NCBI GenBank assembly: GCA_009775365.1
Contig: VSPM01000034.1
Location: forward strand, 1 to 27,742
Reading direction: 5' to 3'
Length of the DNA stretch: 27,742 bases
Source: Muribaculaceae bacterium
Lineage (GTDB): Bacteria; Bacteroidota; Bacteroidia; Bacteroidales; Muribaculaceae
Part shown: positions 17,651 to 25,052 of the stretch, piece by piece
Numbering within the stretch: position 1 is the first letter of the stretch
Layout of the letters: the number at the start of each line of letters is the position of its first letter
The notes under the pieces: generated by a model
What the model saw: the letters and a program-made list of their open reading frames with translations, nothing else
Told to the model about the DNA's origin: nothing
Database searches by the model: none
Translations under genes and position numbers: made by a program

Positions 17651-18088
17651 ATGACAAAAATTGCAATGGCATCCGACCATGCTGGCTTCGACCTAAAACA
17701 GATAATTAAACCTTATCTTGAAGAAAAGGGGTATGAGGTGTTAGATTTCGGAACCTTCTCACCCGACTCTTGCGACTACGCAGACTTTGCTCACCCGGCT
17801 GCACGTGCAGTTGAAAACGGCGACTGCGATTTCGGAGTGGCAATGTGCGGCTCCGGCAATGGAATACAGATCACCCTAAACAAGCATCAGAAAATACGCG
17901 CCGCCCTCTGCTGGTTGCCTGAGCTGGCTGCTCTCGCCCGCCAGCATAACGATGCCAACTTCCTTGTGATGCCTGCAAGATTTATCGACTCCGACAATGC
18001 AAAAAAAATTGTTGATGCCTATCTCGAAGCAAACTTCGAGGGGGGGCGCCACCAGCGCAGAGTAGAAAAAATTCCTGTGGAATGTTAA
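17651..18088 (+). CDS. rpiB: ribose-5-phosphate isomerase B
   Basis: RpiB interconverts ribose-5-phosphate and ribulose-5-phosphate in the pentose phosphate pathway. The 145 residues fit the RpiB/LacAB family. Visible are MASDHAGFDLK (Asp9-His10), the phosphate/active-site loop CGSGNG with the catalytic Cys66, and HNDANFLVMPAR, containing the conserved Asn. The tail EGGRHQRRVEKI is typical of RpiB. It follows the gtrA gene by 43 nt and precedes folB by 46 nt on the same strand, so the four genes engB-gtrA-rpiB-folB probably form one transcript. Confidence 0.96.
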   Translation: MTKIAMASDHAGFDLKQIIKPYLEEKGYEVLDFGTFSPDSCDYADFAHPAARAVENGDCDFGVAMCGSGNGIQITLNKHQKIRAALCWLPELAALARQHNDANFLVMPARFIDSDNAKKIVDAYLEANFEGGRHQRRVEKIPVEC

Positions 18089-18134
18089 ACACAATCGGGC
18101 AAATACCCTCATAACTACATTTCAGCAAATTCAC

Positions 18135-18491
18135 ATGAAAGAATTTGAAATATCACTTGCCGACCTTCATTTTCATGCACACCATGGCGTGTTCAGCCAG
18201 GAAAATAAGGTCGGCAACGACTTTTCTGTCACCTTGACCGTGCGCATCCCCTTCTCTGAAAATGTCATGGATGATGATTTGTCGGCCACAATTTCTTATG
18301 CCGAGCTATACGGAATTGTTGAAGAAGAAATGAATCATCCCAGAAAATTGCTTGAGACAGTGGCTGCATCGATTCAAAACAGAATCACAGGGAAATGGAG
18401 CGAAGTGTTAGGCGGAAGCATAACAATCTGCAAATCAACGCCTCCAATTCCAAAAATCACAGGCACTGCAAAAGTAACCCTATTTTTTTGA
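18135..18491 (+). CDS. folB: dihydroneopterin aldolase
   Basis: FolB splits 7,8-dihydroneopterin to 6-hydroxymethyl-dihydropterin and glycolaldehyde in folate synthesis. The 118 residues are full length. The family pattern HHGVFSQENKVGNDF carries Glu23 (equivalent of the pterin-anchoring region), with SYAELY containing Tyr55 and TICKSTPPIP containing the catalytic-type Lys100. It is the last protein gene of the engB cluster. The tRNA-Arg gene starts 88 nt after its stop but has its own promoter, so folB transcription may read through into the tRNA and stop at the shared hairpin at 18655. Confidence 0.93.
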   Translation: MKEFEISLADLHFHAHHGVFSQENKVGNDFSVTLTVRIPFSENVMDDDLSATISYAELYGIVEEEMNHPRKLLETVAASIQNRITGKWSEVLGGSITICKSTPPIPKITGTAKVTLFF

Positions 18492-18510
18492 AAATATTAT
18501 TCAAAAAAAA

Positions 18511-18542
18511 TTTGTGGTTTCAGAAAAAAAATAGTAATTTTG
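18511..18542 (+). promoter_or_regulatory. promoter of tRNA-Arg
   Basis: TTTG (18511-18514) and TAATTTTG (18535-18542) match the Bacteroidetes -33 and -7 consensus with the standard 20-nt spacer. The mature tRNA starts 37 nt after the -7 box, so the primary transcript has a 5' leader of about 30 nt. Confidence 0.85.
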
Positions 18543-18579
18543 CACTCGCAAATGAGAAACATTTGCACTGAAACAAAAT

Positions 18580-18653
18580 GGTTCGTTAGCTCAACTGAAT
18601 AGAGCATCTGACTACGGATCAGAAGGTTGCAGGTTTGAATCCTGCACGAATCA
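18580..18653 (+). tRNA. tRNA-Arg (anticodon ACG)
   Basis: The 74-nt cloverleaf is complete. The acceptor GGTTCGT (18580-18586) pairs with ACGAATC (18646-18652) with one G-U; the D-stem is GCTC/GAGC; the anticodon stem TCTGA/TCAGA encloses loop CTACGGA with anticodon ACG; the T-arm is GCAGG/CCTGC around TTTGAAT; and the discriminator is A. The CCA end is not encoded. The ACG anticodon is normally deaminated to ICG by TadA and reads CGU, CGC and CGA. Confidence 0.97.
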
Positions 18654-18654
18654 C

Positions 18655-18689
18655 AAAAGGGTAATAAATCTTAGATTTATTACCCTTTT
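18655..18689. terminator. bidirectional terminator of tRNA-Arg and tpx
   Basis: AAAAGGGTAATAAATC (18655-18670) is perfectly complementary to 18674-18689 around a 3-nt TTA loop. Because the arms begin with four A and end with four T, a U-tract follows the hairpin on either strand. It starts two bases after the tRNA and lies 34 nt beyond the tpx stop. Confidence 0.9.
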
Positions 18690-18723
18690 GAATTATAATC
18701 ATTGCTACTTAATATTTGCCGGT

Positions 18724-19227
18724 CTACTTTGCTAAAAGTTTCTTGGCAAACTCATAATCAGGCTCATTTGTGATTTGCTCGCAAAGACTTGTGCCCATCA
18801 CTTTGCCGTTTTCATCAATCACCACAAGGCAACGAGCATAAAGACCGCGCATCGGGCCGTCTACAAGCTCCACGCCATATTCCTCGCCAAAATCACTTCT
18901 GAATCCGGACACGGTGTAGACATTCTCAATGTCGTTGGCGGCACAAAAACGTCCCAAAGCAAAAGGGAGGTCTTTCGATACGCATATCACCACTGTGTTA
19001 TCCATCGAGGATGCTTCTTTATTAAACCTCCTCACAGAAGCCGCACAAACATCGGTGTCGACGCTCGGAAATATGTTAAGCACAACCCTCTTACCTTTGA
19101 AATCATGAAGATTTATATCTGTAAGGTCTTTGTTTGTCAAGGCAAACAAAGGAGCTTCGCCACCTGCCTCCGGCAGATTGCCTGCAATATGCATAGGGTT
19201 GCCCTGAAGAAATACTGTTGTTTCCAT
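18724..19227 (-). CDS. tpx: Tpx, thiol peroxidase
   Basis: Tpx is an atypical 2-Cys peroxiredoxin that reduces hydrogen peroxide and alkyl hydroperoxides using thioredoxin. The 167 residues carry the peroxidatic site FPSVDTDVCAASVRRFN with Cys61, and the resolving cysteine in RFCAANDIENV at Cys95, both at the same positions as in the E. coli enzyme. A conserved GPMRGLYAR region is also present. I choose the ATG at 19227; an in-frame TTG one codon upstream (19230) is less likely. It stands alone on the minus strand, closed by the hairpin it shares with tRNA-Arg. No OxyR-type site is recognisable upstream. Confidence 0.97.
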   Translation of the reverse strand: METTVFLQGNPMHIAGNLPEAGGEAPLFALTNKDLTDINLHDFKGKRVVLNIFPSVDTDVCAASVRRFNKEASSMDNTVVICVSKDLPFALGRFCAANDIENVYTVSGFRSDFGEEYGVELVDGPMRGLYARCLVVIDENGKVMGTSLCEQITNEPDYEFAKKLLAK

Positions 19228-19230
19228 CAA

Positions 19231-19591
19231 TTGGTAAAATTTTAATTGGTTTTCATATCACATCTAAATATTGCCTCCCCACATTCTATGAAAAATGAGA
19301 AAAGAATCTCTATATATTTATATAACGCTTTTACCAATGTTTTGGATTATAGTAACAGATTTTGTGTCACCAACAGCGCGTCTGTCTCCGTCTGGCCTTC
19401 ATTATAAATCACTTATACAAGCCATCACAACCCGAGCCATATTGCGGGCCCATCAGCAAAAATTATCCTTTAATCAACTTTATTTAACTTGTTTAATACT
19501 TTATGCCTCTTAAAACGTTTATAATAGTGAAAAATTTAACAATGCGGCCATCGTGGCTTAAAGCCATGCTGCCGAACCTATAAGAAATATT
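19231..19591. other. 361-nt intergenic region between tpx and the DUF2156 gene
   Basis: This AT-rich divergent gap must hold the tpx promoter (minus strand) and that of the DUF2156 gene (plus strand), but no clean TAnnTTTG/-33 pair is visible in either direction. A 72-codon open frame at 19295-19513 shows no domain and is not called. A short inverted repeat TGGCTT/AAGCCA around 19555-19567 lies in the leader of the downstream gene. Confidence 0.4.
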
Positions 19592-20605
19592 ATGGAAAGT
19601 AATTGGAATTTCTCACCATCTACATACACCGGCGACAATATGGAGGCTCTGCTACGCATGGCTCAAAAGACACGTTGCCAGCGAAACTGCAACTCAGAGA
19701 AGCCGCGCTTAGGCGATTTCAAAAAAATCACTCCGCAAGACATGCCTGAAATATGGAAATACCTTCAATCTGAACCCGGACGCACCACAGATTTTTCTTA
19801 CGGAGGAGTTTTGATGTGGGTGGACTATTTTAATTACGAATATTCCATATGCAATGAAACTCTTTTCATTAAGGGCGCCGTAGAGAACGACCTGTCAAAG
19901 CCGGCGTTCTCACTCCCTGTCGGGAAATTGCCGCTTTATGAATCCATAAAGTTGTTGAAGGAATATTGCGATTTCCATAACATCGACCTGGAGTTTTCTG
20001 CCGTGCCGGAATATGCCCTCGGCGACATGAAGGCTCTTTCGCCGTCGATGGTGGAGGAACTTGCCGACTGGGGAGACTATCTTTATGACGCTTCCCCGCT
20101 TGCCACTTTGAAAGGGAAAAAGATGAGCAAAAAACGTAATCACGTCAACCAGTTTGTTGCTCGCTATTCAGACTGGAAGGCGGTAGCGCTTACGCCTGAA
20201 AACTCAGAGGATGCAATGGCCTTCATGGATGTGTTCGACAAAGAGGGCGACTCAACCGAAATGGCTGAAGCAGAAAGAGTCTTGTCTCGTTTCCTCATAG
20301 ACATGATTAAGTGTGGCGACAAAAACCTCGAGGGAATGATTTTGTATGCCGACGGGAAAGTGGCGGCGTACACTATTGGCGACAGAAAGGGCGACACTCT
20401 TTTCATTCATGTGGAGAAGGCCACAAGAGCTGTTATCGGCAGCTACGAGATGATAAATTATATGTTTGCCAAGTATCAGACCGAAAAGCATCCCGAGATA
20501 CTATATATAAACCGCGAAGATGATGCAGGCGACATCGGATTGAGGATGGCAAAAGAGTCATATCACCCCAAAGAGATTCTAAAGAAATATAATATCATAT
20601 TTTAG
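19592..20605 (+). CDS. DUF2156 (phosphatidylglycerol lysyltransferase C-terminal-like) protein
   Basis: This 337-residue soluble protein resembles the DUF2156/LPG-synthase C-terminal family, which has a double GNAT-like fold and, in MprF, transfers amino acids from aminoacyl-tRNA to lipids. Stand-alone Bacteroidales members have no assigned substrate. Supporting features are DFSYGGVLMWVDYFNYEYSI near the N-terminus, the basic KGKKMSKKRNHVNQFVARY segment in the middle, and the C-terminal GNAT-like half (EGMILYADGKVAAYTIGDR, then YEMINYMFAKY, ending HPKEILKKYNIIF). No membrane flippase domain is attached. The first 40 or so residues are a polar, Cys-containing extension not expected for the family, so the true start could be an internal ATG such as the one at residue 17. 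It lies upstream of the GT2 gene but is separated from it by a hairpin and a new promoter. Confidence 0.75.
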   Translation: MESNWNFSPSTYTGDNMEALLRMAQKTRCQRNCNSEKPRLGDFKKITPQDMPEIWKYLQSEPGRTTDFSYGGVLMWVDYFNYEYSICNETLFIKGAVENDLSKPAFSLPVGKLPLYESIKLLKEYCDFHNIDLEFSAVPEYALGDMKALSPSMVEELADWGDYLYDASPLATLKGKKMSKKRNHVNQFVARYSDWKAVALTPENSEDAMAFMDVFDKEGDSTEMAEAERVLSRFLIDMIKCGDKNLEGMILYADGKVAAYTIGDRKGDTLFIHVEKATRAVIGSYEMINYMFAKYQTEKHPEILYINREDDAGDIGLRMAKESYHPKEILKKYNIIF

Positions 20606-20624
20606 CCTCATCATATTTTATAAT

Positions 20625-20662
20625 GACTAAGACCCCGTTTCACAAGAATCGGGGCCTTAGTC
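20625..20662 (+). terminator. terminator-like hairpin after the DUF2156 gene
   Basis: GACTAAG/CTTAGTC (20625-20631/20656-20662) and CCCCG/CGGGG (20633-20637/20650-20654) form a 12-bp stem with one mismatch. It lies 20 nt after the stop. No T-run follows, so it is called on stem strength and position. Confidence 0.65.
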
Positions 20663-20724
20663 GAATTACAGGCAATCGCTTGCAAAAAAGCAAATACAAT
20701 GCCTCTTCTTTAAAAGATTATGAT

Positions 20725-20732
20725 TAACTTTG
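20725..20732 (+). promoter_or_regulatory. -7 element of the GT2 gene
   Basis: TAACTTTG matches the -7 consensus and ends 19 nt before the ATG at 20752, predicting a leader of about 13 nt. The -33 region is weak. Confidence 0.6.
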
Positions 20733-20751
20733 CACGATAATGCGATAAAAA

Positions 20752-21483
20752 ATGAGCGACGTACTTGTTATCATACCCACTTATAACGAGATTGAAAACA
20801 TCTCCAACATAATCGAGACCGTGATGAAATATCCCGACGGATTCGATGTGCTGGTTATCGACGATAGTTCTCCCGACGGCACAGCTGCTGCCGTTGAGAA
20901 ACTATCTGAACAATATCCCGGACGTGTTTTTCTTGAAAAAAGAGCCGGGAAACTTGGGCTCGGCACTGCTTATATACATGGTTTCAAATGGGCGCTTGCA
21001 AAAGATTATGCCTATGTAATCGAAATGGATGCTGATTTCTCTCACAATCCCGACGACCTTACACGCCTGTATCACAACTGTAAAGACAATGCGGCCGATG
21101 TCACTATAGGTTCAAGATACATCACAGGGGTAAACGTTGTGAACTGGCCGATGGGAAGAGTGTTGATGTCTTATTTCGCATCTGCATATGTAAGATTAAT
21201 CACTCGGATGAAACTTCGCGACTCCACCGCAGGGTTTGTGTGTTATCGCCGGAGAGTGCTTGAAGCCATTAATCTCGACGGGATAGAGTTTAAGGGCTAC
21301 GCATTCCAGATTGAAATGAAGTTCAAGGCCATTGTGAAAGGTTTTAAAGTGGTGGAACTCCCCATCATATTCATAAACCGCAGATTAGGCACATCTAAAA
21401 TGAACGGCTCTATTTTCGGAGAGGCTGTCTTTGGCATCATAAAGCTCAAATTCGACAGCATATTCTGCAAAAACAAATTTTAA
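20752..21483 (+). CDS. polyprenol-phosphate mannosyltransferase-like GT2
   Basis: This 243-residue family-2 glycosyltransferase of the dolichol/polyprenol-monophosphomannose synthase (DPM1) type moves a sugar, probably mannose, from a nucleotide sugar to a lipid phosphate at the inner membrane. It starts VLVIIPTYNE, has VLVIDDSSPDGT (33-44), RAGKLGLGTAY (64-74) and the metal-binding DAD motif EMDADFSHNP (Asp93, Asp95), then GSRYITG and the acceptor-side segment RDSTAGFVCYRR. There is no C-terminal membrane segment, as in the soluble bacterial DPM1 class. Related genes make lipid-linked sugars used for O-glycosylation or envelope polymers; the actual donor here is not proven. Confidence 0.9.
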   Translation: MSDVLVIIPTYNEIENISNIIETVMKYPDGFDVLVIDDSSPDGTAAAVEKLSEQYPGRVFLEKRAGKLGLGTAYIHGFKWALAKDYAYVIEMDADFSHNPDDLTRLYHNCKDNAADVTIGSRYITGVNVVNWPMGRVLMSYFASAYVRLITRMKLRDSTAGFVCYRRRVLEAINLDGIEFKGYAFQIEMKFKAIVKGFKVVELPIIFINRRLGTSKMNGSIFGEAVFGIIKLKFDSIFCKNKF

Positions 21484-21495
21484 ACCTATGTAGCA

Positions 21496-21593
21496 GCGCA
21501 CTTCGCGTGCGCCATTCGATAGCAATAATAAAAACAGCAACACGCTCCGCAGGCGCCAACTCTTAACTAAGTCTGAGGCACACGCGGAGCGTG
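21496..21593. repeat. REP-like palindrome pair between convergent genes
   Basis: GCGCAC/GTGCGC (21496-21501/21507-21512) forms a hairpin around TTCGC. CACGCTCCGC (21541-21550) is an exact inverted copy of GCGGAGCGTG (21584-21593). CGCGTGCGCC (21504-21513) recurs inverted with one change as GGCACACGCG (21577-21586). So two related GC-rich units lie in opposite orientation. They could act as terminators of the two converging genes or as dispersed REP/BIME-type repeats. Confidence 0.55.
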
Positions 21594-21626
21594 ATATTCT
21601 ATACACAGTCTTCTGTAATTCCCGAT

Positions 21627-22826
21627 TCAATCTCCGCGATAATACTGCTGAAGATAGCAACGGGCTATGAAGTCCCAGTTGTCTGACACAAGCTGTGAAT
21701 CATCAGAATTTTCAAAGCGGGCATCAGGGAGCCATCCGTTCTCGCACACATATCGCAATAAATCGCCCGGGCAGCAGCCCCTATCGGTTAGCAGTTCTAT
21801 GGCATGCTCGCTCGCATATCTCTTATCATAATAGGGGTTAAGAGGATGAGCAATACACTTTGCAATGTCGTGAGCCAGCAACATCCCTTTCTCCCTGTTA
21901 ACCATAAGAATGAAATCATTACCCTTTTTCAACTGGGAAAGGTGTTCCTCTCCTTTCTCCCATCCAAGCGCATCAATAAAGAAACTGTTAAGTTCCTGAT
22001 AATTCCCAAAGAATTTTATAATCTCTCCATTTGTGGCCTTGGTGAAAGAAGTGTAATACTTATGTTCGCCTGCAGACGCCGACCGATTGGCAACAGAAGG
22101 CATCTTACCCTCTATCATGAGATAGAGCCATTCGCGCACATACAAAGCAAGCGGGCCGGTAGGGTCTTCAACCATCGACTGCTCCATCCTCTTCTGAAAA
22201 GCAATCAGTCCGTCCTCTTTGCTCAAGTCAAACTCGGAAGCAATTTCAGCAAGTGTAAGGGCATAGGCAGGAGTCATAAGATAGCAATGCATGAATAGCC
22301 AGTTTCCTAACTTGAGAATAGCGTCAGAATCCTCCTCTGCATGAACCTCAAGCTCATGGGTGAGCCGATAATCCTCCGGCATGGGCGACTCGTCATATGC
22401 CTCGTCAAGCACGCGCCACCATTCATCCGCACCCTCTGTTATTTCAGAATCCATAGGATTCCACACCCTTCTGCTCTCATAATTCATGGAAAGTGAATAC
22501 CACACCATAAACCTGACGTCTATCTGATTAAGTTCATAATCGAGATAGTCTCCGCCGTCGTCATAGAAAGGCACTGTAAAGCCATACAACCTTCTGTTTT
22601 CTGAAATAAATGAACGCCACACACCTGCATCGCATATGACATCCTGATAGTACCCCACAAGGGCAAGGGCCGCACGCTCCACAGCCTTCTCCGGATAATG
22701 CGGGAAAAGCCCTTTATCTTTGGCTATCGCTGCAAGCCTGTTGGCGAGTGACAGATAATAGGTGTCGGTAGACTTCTCTTGCGGCGCAGCCGGCTGCCAC
22801 ATAAGAAACTGCTGCTTGGAAATCAT
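21627..22826 (-). CDS. conserved-looking protein of unknown function in the hisS operon
   Basis: This 399-residue protein is not firmly recognised; it faintly recalls a Bacteroidales DUF3843-type family (low confidence). It is predicted cytosolic, with no signal peptide or membrane helix, acidic, and rich in Trp, Tyr and Leu, probably mostly helical. The opening pattern STDTYYLSLANRLAAI and the mid-protein KFFGNYQELNSFFIDALGWEKGE look like conserved segments. Its ATG lies three bases after the hisS stop, so it is co-transcribed and probably coupled with histidyl-tRNA synthetase, but whether that reflects function is unknown. It converges on the glycosyltransferase gene across a region of palindromes. 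Confidence 0.8.
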   Translation of the reverse strand: MISKQQFLMWQPAAPQEKSTDTYYLSLANRLAAIAKDKGLFPHYPEKAVERAALALVGYYQDVICDAGVWRSFISENRRLYGFTVPFYDDGGDYLDYELNQIDVRFMVWYSLSMNYESRRVWNPMDSEITEGADEWWRVLDEAYDESPMPEDYRLTHELEVHAEEDSDAILKLGNWLFMHCYLMTPAYALTLAEIASEFDLSKEDGLIAFQKRMEQSMVEDPTGPLALYVREWLYLMIEGKMPSVANRSASAGEHKYYTSFTKATNGEIIKFFGNYQELNSFFIDALGWEKGEEHLSQLKKGNDFILMVNREKGMLLAHDIAKCIAHPLNPYYDKRYASEHAIELLTDRGCCPGDLLRYVCENGWLPDARFENSDDSQLVSDNWDFIARCYLQQYYRGD

Positions 22827-22829
22827 TGC

Positions 22830-24197
22830 TCAGGCATTTTTTATTTTTTCCACAAGTGCCTCTGCGGAGAGCTTCTCCTGAGTGCCGTTGACCATGTCTT
22901 TCAAATTTATCGTGCCTTCCTCTATCTCACTCTCTCCAATGATAGCCACATATGGTATGCTTTCAGAGTCGGCATAACCCATCTGCTTCTTCATTTTCGC
23001 ACAGTCGGGATAAAGCTCTGCTGACACCCCATGCTCGCGAAGCAGCTTAACAATGCCAGCAGACGCGGCGGCCTCTCTTTCACCGAAATTCACGAACAGC
23101 ACTTTCACGCTCTCGCTGATGCTTTCAGGATAAAGTTCCAGCTGATTGAGCACATCATAAATTCTGTCGGCGCCGAAGGATATTCCCACTCCTGAAAGAC
23201 CGGGCATTCCGAAAACTCCGGTAAGATTGTCATAACGCCCGCCGCCCGTGATGCTGCCAATCTGAACATCGAGCGATTTCACCTCAATGATTGTGCCGGT
23301 GTAATAGTTCAGCCCTCGTGCAAGCGAAACATCTATCTCTACATCACATTTATGTCCAAGCGAATCTATGCCGCAAACCACAGTGCGAAGTTCCTCAACT
23401 CCCTTCAAGCCTACTTCTGACGATGCAAGAAGCTGCGACAAGGTCTCTATCTTCTCTGCGTTGCTGCCGCTCATCTCCAGCAGCGGACGAAGTCTCTCTA
23501 TCGCGTCATCTGAGAGGCCCTTGGAGCGAAGTTCATCATTCACGCTGTCTATGCCGATTTTGTCGATTTTATCGATTGCCACTGTTATGTCGACAATTTT
23601 GTCGGCCTCCCCGATTATCTCGGCGATGCCCGAAAGGATTTTACGGTTGTTTATCTTTATGGCAACCCTCACATTGAGGCGATCGAAAACCATGTCAATC
23701 ATCGACAGCAACTCTATCTCGTTCCATAGTGAGTCGCTCCCAACCACATCGGCGTCACACTGATAAAACTCTCTGTAACGACCTTTCTGAGGGCGGTCGG
23801 CGCGCCATACGGGCTGAATCTGATAACGCTTGAACGGCATCTGAATCTGATTGCGATTTTGAACCACAAAGCGTGCAAAAGGCACGGTAAGGTCATAGCG
23901 AAGACCCTTCTCACACATCTTGTTGGTGAGCCTTACAAGGTTTCTCTCTGTTATCTCTGCATCGTCAACATTTTTGAGGAAATCTCCGGAATTAAGGATC
24001 TTGAAAAGAAGTTTGTCGCCTTCTTCCCCATATTTACCCATGAGTGTAGACAGATTCTCCATTGCCGGGGTCTCAATCTGCTGATAGCCAAAAAGGCGGA
24101 AAACACTCTTTATTGTGTCGAAAATATAATTGCGACGCGCCATCTCTATCGGAGAGAAATCGCGCGTGCCTTTTGGGATTGATGGTTTCTGTGCCAT
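22830..24197 (-). CDS. hisS: histidyl-tRNA synthetase
   Basis: HisRS charges tRNA-His with histidine in an ATP-dependent reaction in the cytosol. The 455 residues are the class II type: PKGTRDFSP at the N-terminus, motif 2 PVWRADRPQKGRYREFYQCD (129-148), histidine-binding LARGLNYYTGT (292-302) and motif 3 region GVGISFGADRI (336-346), followed by the C-terminal anticodon-binding alpha/beta domain (about 360-455). The motif 2 sequence FYQCDADVVG is closer to the eukaryote-like HisRS group than to E. coli HisS. It heads a two-gene unit with the 399-residue protein and is divergent from the B3/B4 gene. A -7 box TAATTTCG is seen at 24241-24234. Confidence 0.97.
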   Translation of the reverse strand: MAQKPSIPKGTRDFSPIEMARRNYIFDTIKSVFRLFGYQQIETPAMENLSTLMGKYGEEGDKLLFKILNSGDFLKNVDDAEITERNLVRLTNKMCEKGLRYDLTVPFARFVVQNRNQIQMPFKRYQIQPVWRADRPQKGRYREFYQCDADVVGSDSLWNEIELLSMIDMVFDRLNVRVAIKINNRKILSGIAEIIGEADKIVDITVAIDKIDKIGIDSVNDELRSKGLSDDAIERLRPLLEMSGSNAEKIETLSQLLASSEVGLKGVEELRTVVCGIDSLGHKCDVEIDVSLARGLNYYTGTIIEVKSLDVQIGSITGGGRYDNLTGVFGMPGLSGVGISFGADRIYDVLNQLELYPESISESVKVLFVNFGEREAAASAGIVKLLREHGVSAELYPDCAKMKKQMGYADSESIPYVAIIGESEIEEGTINLKDMVNGTQEKLSAEALVEKIKNA

Positions 24198-24233
24198 TTC
24201 TTTATAATTCTTCTTTGTCGATTTTGTGAAATG

Positions 24234-24241
24234 CGAAATTA
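24234..24241 (-). promoter_or_regulatory. possible -7 element of hisS
   Basis: On the minus strand TAATTTCG (24241-24234) differs from TAnnTTTG by one base and lies 36 nt before the hisS ATG. No clear -33 element is seen. Confidence 0.4.
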
Positions 24242-24295
24242 CAAAACTTTTTTCAGAAATATAGCCACTATGTTCCTTTTTTAATAAATTATGTG

Positions 24296-24303
24296 TATAT
24301 TCG
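24296..24303 (+). promoter_or_regulatory. possible -7 element of the B3/B4 gene
   Basis: TATATTCG differs from TAnnTTTG by one base and ends 18 nt before the ATG at 24322, with a T-rich stretch around the expected -33 position. Confidence 0.45.
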
Positions 24304-24321
24304 CCTCAAAGTTACCACTTC

Positions 24322-24993
24322 ATGAAAAAGATATTGTTCTCAGAAAAAATTAAAAAGGCGGCGCCATCGCTGAAAGTCATCCATATTGAGGCAACGGTCG
24401 ATAATTCGCCTACTTCCGATCTCCTTTGGGAAGAGATTGAAAAGGAATGCCGCAGGATAAGTGATTCGTATGAATTGTCGGAGATAAACAAACGCGAAGG
24501 CATAGCCGCTACAAGAAGGGCTTACAAAGCCCTGGGCAAAGACCCCAACCGCTACAGGCCGTCGGCTGAAGCCCTTTGCAGAAGAATTGTGAACAGCAAG
24601 GGAATTTACCGGCTCACAACACTCATCGACGTGATCAATCTTGTCTCCATCGCTTCCGGCTACAGCATTGGCGGCTTCGATGCTGATAAGATTCAGGGAG
24701 ATTCGCTCATTCTCGATGCAGGCACACACGATGATATATTTAACGGAATAGGAAGAGGCCCCCTCAACATAGAGGGACTTCCGGTATATCGCGATTCATT
24801 GGGAGGAATCGGCACCCCCACAAGCGATGAAGAGCGCACTAAACTAACCTCTGATACCACTAACCTCCTGATGCTCGTAAATGTCTATGGGGAGGAACTG
24901 CCGATCAGCGACACAGCATCAATGATTCAAGATCTGCTGAAGCGGCATGCATCTCTTTCTGATTTCTCTATGGAAGTTATAACCGTGGGGTAA
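24322..24993 (+). CDS. stand-alone B3/B4 domain protein
   Basis: The 223 residues match the B3/B4 tRNA-binding/editing-like domain otherwise found in the beta subunit of phenylalanyl-tRNA synthetase (PheT). Typical features are the segment GIAATRRAYKALGKDPNRYR followed by PSAEALCRRIV, then the core LTTLIDVINLVSIASGYSIGGFDADKI, and later GTPTSDEERTKLTSDTTNLLMLVNVYG. In PheT this domain hydrolyses mischarged Tyr-tRNA-Phe; free-standing copies are widespread but mostly uncharacterised, so trans-editing is only a possibility. It is divergent from hisS, across a 124-nt gap, and is followed by a shared terminator with the TonB receptor gene. Confidence 0.9.
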   Translation: MKKILFSEKIKKAAPSLKVIHIEATVDNSPTSDLLWEEIEKECRRISDSYELSEINKREGIAATRRAYKALGKDPNRYRPSAEALCRRIVNSKGIYRLTTLIDVINLVSIASGYSIGGFDADKIQGDSLILDAGTHDDIFNGIGRGPLNIEGLPVYRDSLGGIGTPTSDEERTKLTSDTTNLLMLVNVYGEELPISDTASMIQDLLKRHASLSDFSMEVITVG

Positions 24994-24999
24994 CGAAAA

Positions 25000-25036
25000 G
25001 CGCCGATGACTGTTATCAAGCCACAGGCATCGGCGC
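25000..25036. terminator. bidirectional terminator between B3/B4 and TonB receptor genes
   Basis: GCGCCGATG (25000-25008) pairs perfectly with CATCGGCGC (25028-25036). On the minus strand the hairpin is followed by CTTTTC, a usable U-tract for the TonB receptor transcript. The plus-strand tail is AAAATTT. It lies 6 nt after the B3/B4 stop and 16 nt beyond the receptor stop. Confidence 0.75.
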
Positions 25037-25052
25037 AAAATTTATCCAGTTA

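Noticed and set aside
19228..19230. TTG start for thiol peroxidase
   Set aside because: An ATG is the very next codon and matches the usual start and cysteine numbering of the family.
19295..19513. 72-codon plus-strand frame between tpx and the DUF2156 gene
   Set aside because: No recognisable domain and low-complexity AT-rich sequence; it lies in the region needed for two divergent promoters.
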